Source: an uncultured Prevotellaceae bacterium
Lineage (GTDB): Bacteria > Bacteroidota > Bacteroidia > Bacteroidales > Bacteroidaceae
Assembly (NCBI GenBank): GCA_946539475.1
Contig: CAMNHM010000143.1
Location: 1 to 6,773 of the forward strand
DNA length: 6,773 nucleotides
Direction of reading: 5' to 3'
The notes under the pieces: generated by a model
What the model was told of the DNA's origin: nothing
What the model saw: the letters and a program-made list of their open reading frames with translations, nothing else
The model's database searches: none
Translations under genes and position numbers: made by a program
In this document: in pieces, positions 5,145-6,773 of the stretch
How positions within the stretch are numbered: the first letter of the stretch is position 1
How the letters are laid out: every line of letters starts with the position of its first letter

Positions 5145-6773
5145 ATGACAGAGAAAGTAATGCCCGAGAACGAAGAGAAGAAATCGGTGAGTTTCGTTGA
5201 ACAGAAGGTGATCGACGACCTTGCAGCAGGTAAGAACGGCGGACGGATACAGACCCGCTTCCCGCCCGAGCCCAACGGCTATCTGCACATTGGTCATGCC
5301 AAGGCCATCGCCATCGATTTCGGACTGGCAAAGAAATATGGCGGCGAATGCAACCTCCGCTTCGACGATACCAACCCGCAGAAGGAGGACACAGAATACA
5401 TCGAGAGCATTGAGCAGGACATCAAGTGGCTGGGATTCCAGTGGGCACACGTCTACTATGCCTCCGACTATTTCCAGGAGCTCTGGGACTTCGCCGTGTG
5501 GCTCATCCGCAAGGGGCGTGCCTACGTCGACGAGCAGAGTGCCGAGGTGATTGCCCAGCAGAAGGGCACCACCACCTCGCCCGGTACGAACTCGCCCTAC
5601 CGCGACCGTCCGGTGGAGGAGAACCTGCGACTGTTCGAGTTCATGAACAGCGGCGACTGCCAGCCCGGCACCCTCGTGCTGCGCGCCAAGATCGACATGG
5701 CCCATCCCAACATGCTCTTCCGCGACCCGCTCATCTATCGCGTGCTCAACATCCCCCATATCCGTACAGGCAACAAGTGGAACGCCTATCCCATGTACGA
5801 CTTCACCCACGGACAGAGCGACTACCTCGAGGGCGTCACCCACTCATGGTGCACGCTGGAGTTCGTCGAGCATCGTCCCCTCTACGACCTGTTCGTGCAG
5901 TGGATGCGTGAGTGGGCTGCCGAATGTGGTGAACAGGCAGAGAGCGGTAGCAAATTATTCACTCTTCACTCTTCACTTTCCACTTACCAGGGACCGCGCC
6001 AGACGGAGTTCAACAAGCTCAACCTGAACTACACGCTCATGTCGAAGCGCAACCTCCTGGCACTCGTCAACGAGAAGCTCGTCTCGGCATGGGACGACCC
6101 GCGTATGCCCACCATCTGCGGTTTCCGTCGTCGTGGCTACTCGCCCGAGAGCATCATCAAGTTCATCGACAAGATTGGCTACACGAAAATCGATGCCCTC
6201 AACGACATGGCACTGCTCGAGAGTGCCGTACGCGAGGACCTCAACGCCCGTGCGCTGCGCGTCTCTGCCGTGCTAGACCCCGTGAAGGTGGTCCTGACGA
6301 ACTATCCCGAGGACAAGGTCGAGATGCTCACAGCCGTCAACAATCCTGAGAACGAAGCCGACGGCACCCACGAGGTGGAGTTCAGCCGCGAGCTCTGGAT
6401 TGAGCGCGACGACTTCATGGAGGTCGCCGAGAAGAAGTTCATGCGACTGGCTCCCGGCAAGGAGGTACGCCTGAAGAATGCCTACATCATCAAGTGCGAC
6501 GAGGAGCGCCCCTGCGACAAGGATGCCGAGGGACGCGTGACGACCATCTACTGCACCTACGACCCCGAGACACGTAGCGGGCAGCCCGGCGCCGACCGTA
6601 AGATCAAGGGCAAGACCCTGCACTGGGTCAGCTGCCACAATGCCGTGAAGGCTGAGGTGCGCCTCTACGACCGTCTGTGGAAGGTCGAGAACCCCCGCGA
6701 CGAGCTTGCTGCCATCCGCGACGAGCAGCAGTGCGATGCCGTCACTGCCATGAAGCAGATTATCAATCCCGAC
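5145..6773 (+). CDS. glnS: Glutaminyl-tRNA synthetase, C-terminus beyond window
   Basis: GlnRS, a class I aminoacyl-tRNA synthetase that charges tRNA-Gln with glutamine in the cytoplasm. The window holds 543 codons with no stop. Motifs: PPEPNGYLHIGHAK with the HIGH signature at residues 48-51; RFDDTNP (72-78), typical of the GlnRS/GluRS group; YDFTHGQSDYLEGVTHS; and the KMSKS-like loop LMSKRNL around 298-304. The anticodon-binding beta-barrels follow, with LGF/HWVS-type strands and RLYDRLWKVENP near the end. Compared with E. coli GlnRS from memory, about 45-50 C-terminal residues are missing. The start ATG at 5145 fits the promoter leader; the next ATG is residue 6. Oddity: residues about 258-282 form a segment with no E. 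coli counterpart, partly encoded by a 7-bp tandem repeat and using Leu TTA and Ser TCA, unlike the codon use around it. Confidence 0.95.
   Translation, partial: MTEKVMPENEEKKSVSFVEQKVIDDLAAGKNGGRIQTRFPPEPNGYLHIGHAKAIAIDFGLAKKYGGECNLRFDDTNPQKEDTEYIESIEQDIKWLGFQWAHVYYASDYFQELWDFAVWLIRKGRAYVDEQSAEVIAQQKGTTTSPGTNSPYRDRPVEENLRLFEFMNSGDCQPGTLVLRAKIDMAHPNMLFRDPLIYRVLNIPHIRTGNKWNAYPMYDFTHGQSDYLEGVTHSWCTLEFVEHRPLYDLFVQWMREWAAECGEQAESGSKLFTLHSSLSTYQGPRQTEFNKLNLNYTLMSKRNLLALVNEKLVSAWDDPRMPTICGFRRRGYSPESIIKFIDKIGYTKIDALNDMALLESAVREDLNARALRVSAVLDPVKVVLTNYPEDKVEMLTAVNNPENEADGTHEVEFSRELWIERDDFMEVAEKKFMRLAPGKEVRLKNAYIIKCDEERPCDKDAEGRVTTIYCTYDPETRSGQPGADRKIKGKTLHWVSCHNAVKAEVRLYDRLWKVENPRDELAAIRDEQQCDAVTAMKQIINPD
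5953..5987 (+). repeat. In-frame heptanucleotide tandem repeat inside glnS
   Basis: Five 7-base units: AATTATT, CACTCTT, CACTCTT, CACTTTC, CACTTAC. They are translated within the peptide KLFTLHSSLSTYQ at GlnRS residues 270-282, between the catalytic core and the KMSKS-like loop. The low GC content and simple-sequence character contrast with the GC-rich gene around it. The unit length is not a multiple of three, so gain or loss of one unit would shift the glnS frame. Confidence 0.85.

Noticed and set aside
5034..5843. Long open frame on the minus strand (269 codons) opposite glnS, and similar ones opposite the kinases (3532-4110, 4165-4854).
   Set aside because: They lie antisense to well-supported genes, have no recognisable domains, and their Val/Leu/Glu-rich composition is expected from reading GC-biased codons backwards.
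5145..6773. T-box or other tRNA-sensing leader for glnS.
   Set aside because: The predicted leader is only about 22 bases, far too short for a T-box, and no conserved T-box sequence is present upstream.

Overview
The window looks like chromosomal DNA from a Bacteroidota species, most likely Bacteroidales and near Prevotella. Three things point there. The genes encode Bacteroidota-typical families: a DUF4468 protein, a large outer-membrane 'putative porin', and tandem deoxynucleoside kinases. Promoter-like sites fit the Bacteroidota -33/-7 pattern (TTG, about 20 bp, TAnnTTTG) rather than the E. coli one. Shine-Dalgarno sites are absent or weak. Coding DNA is GC-rich and the intergenic DNA is strikingly AT-rich. 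The genus is an inference.

Left part, minus strand (1-3377). The window opens inside a DUF4160-family gene whose start is at position 92 and whose 3' end lies beyond the left edge. Upstream of it is a three-gene unit read right to left: a secreted DUF4468 protein, an 84-residue protein with two membrane segments, and a 767-residue outer-membrane beta-barrel protein. The first two genes overlap by ATGA and the third starts 8 bases after the second stop, with a GTG codon. This looks like one transcript for envelope proteins.

Middle (3378-4830). A short divergent intergenic region carries a promoter for each direction and, between them, a tract of five 7-bp degenerate repeats. To the right are two tandem paralogous deoxynucleoside kinases of 206 residues each, 30 bp apart and about half identical. 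They resemble the tandem dAK/dGK pair of lactobacilli, which works as a heterodimer in purine deoxynucleoside salvage. The first copy has Glu where the family has the base-contacting Gln.

Right part (4831-6773). A 314-bp intergenic region holds a compact repeat element: a 21-bp direct repeat, an imperfect inverted repeat with 33-nt arms, and an exact 44-bp direct duplication. Then comes glnS (glutaminyl-tRNA synthetase), with a good promoter of its own. It is open to the window end and probably lacks its last 45-50 codons. Between the catalytic core and the KMSKS-like loop it has an extra segment of about 24 residues, encoded partly by a 7-bp tandem repeat of the same kind as the one in the kinase/DUF4468 intergenic region.

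I see no complete new defence or mobile system here. The most unusual signals are the in-frame heptamer tract inside glnS, the repeat element upstream of glnS, and the diverged kinase pair. No tRNA, rRNA or CRISPR array was recognised.
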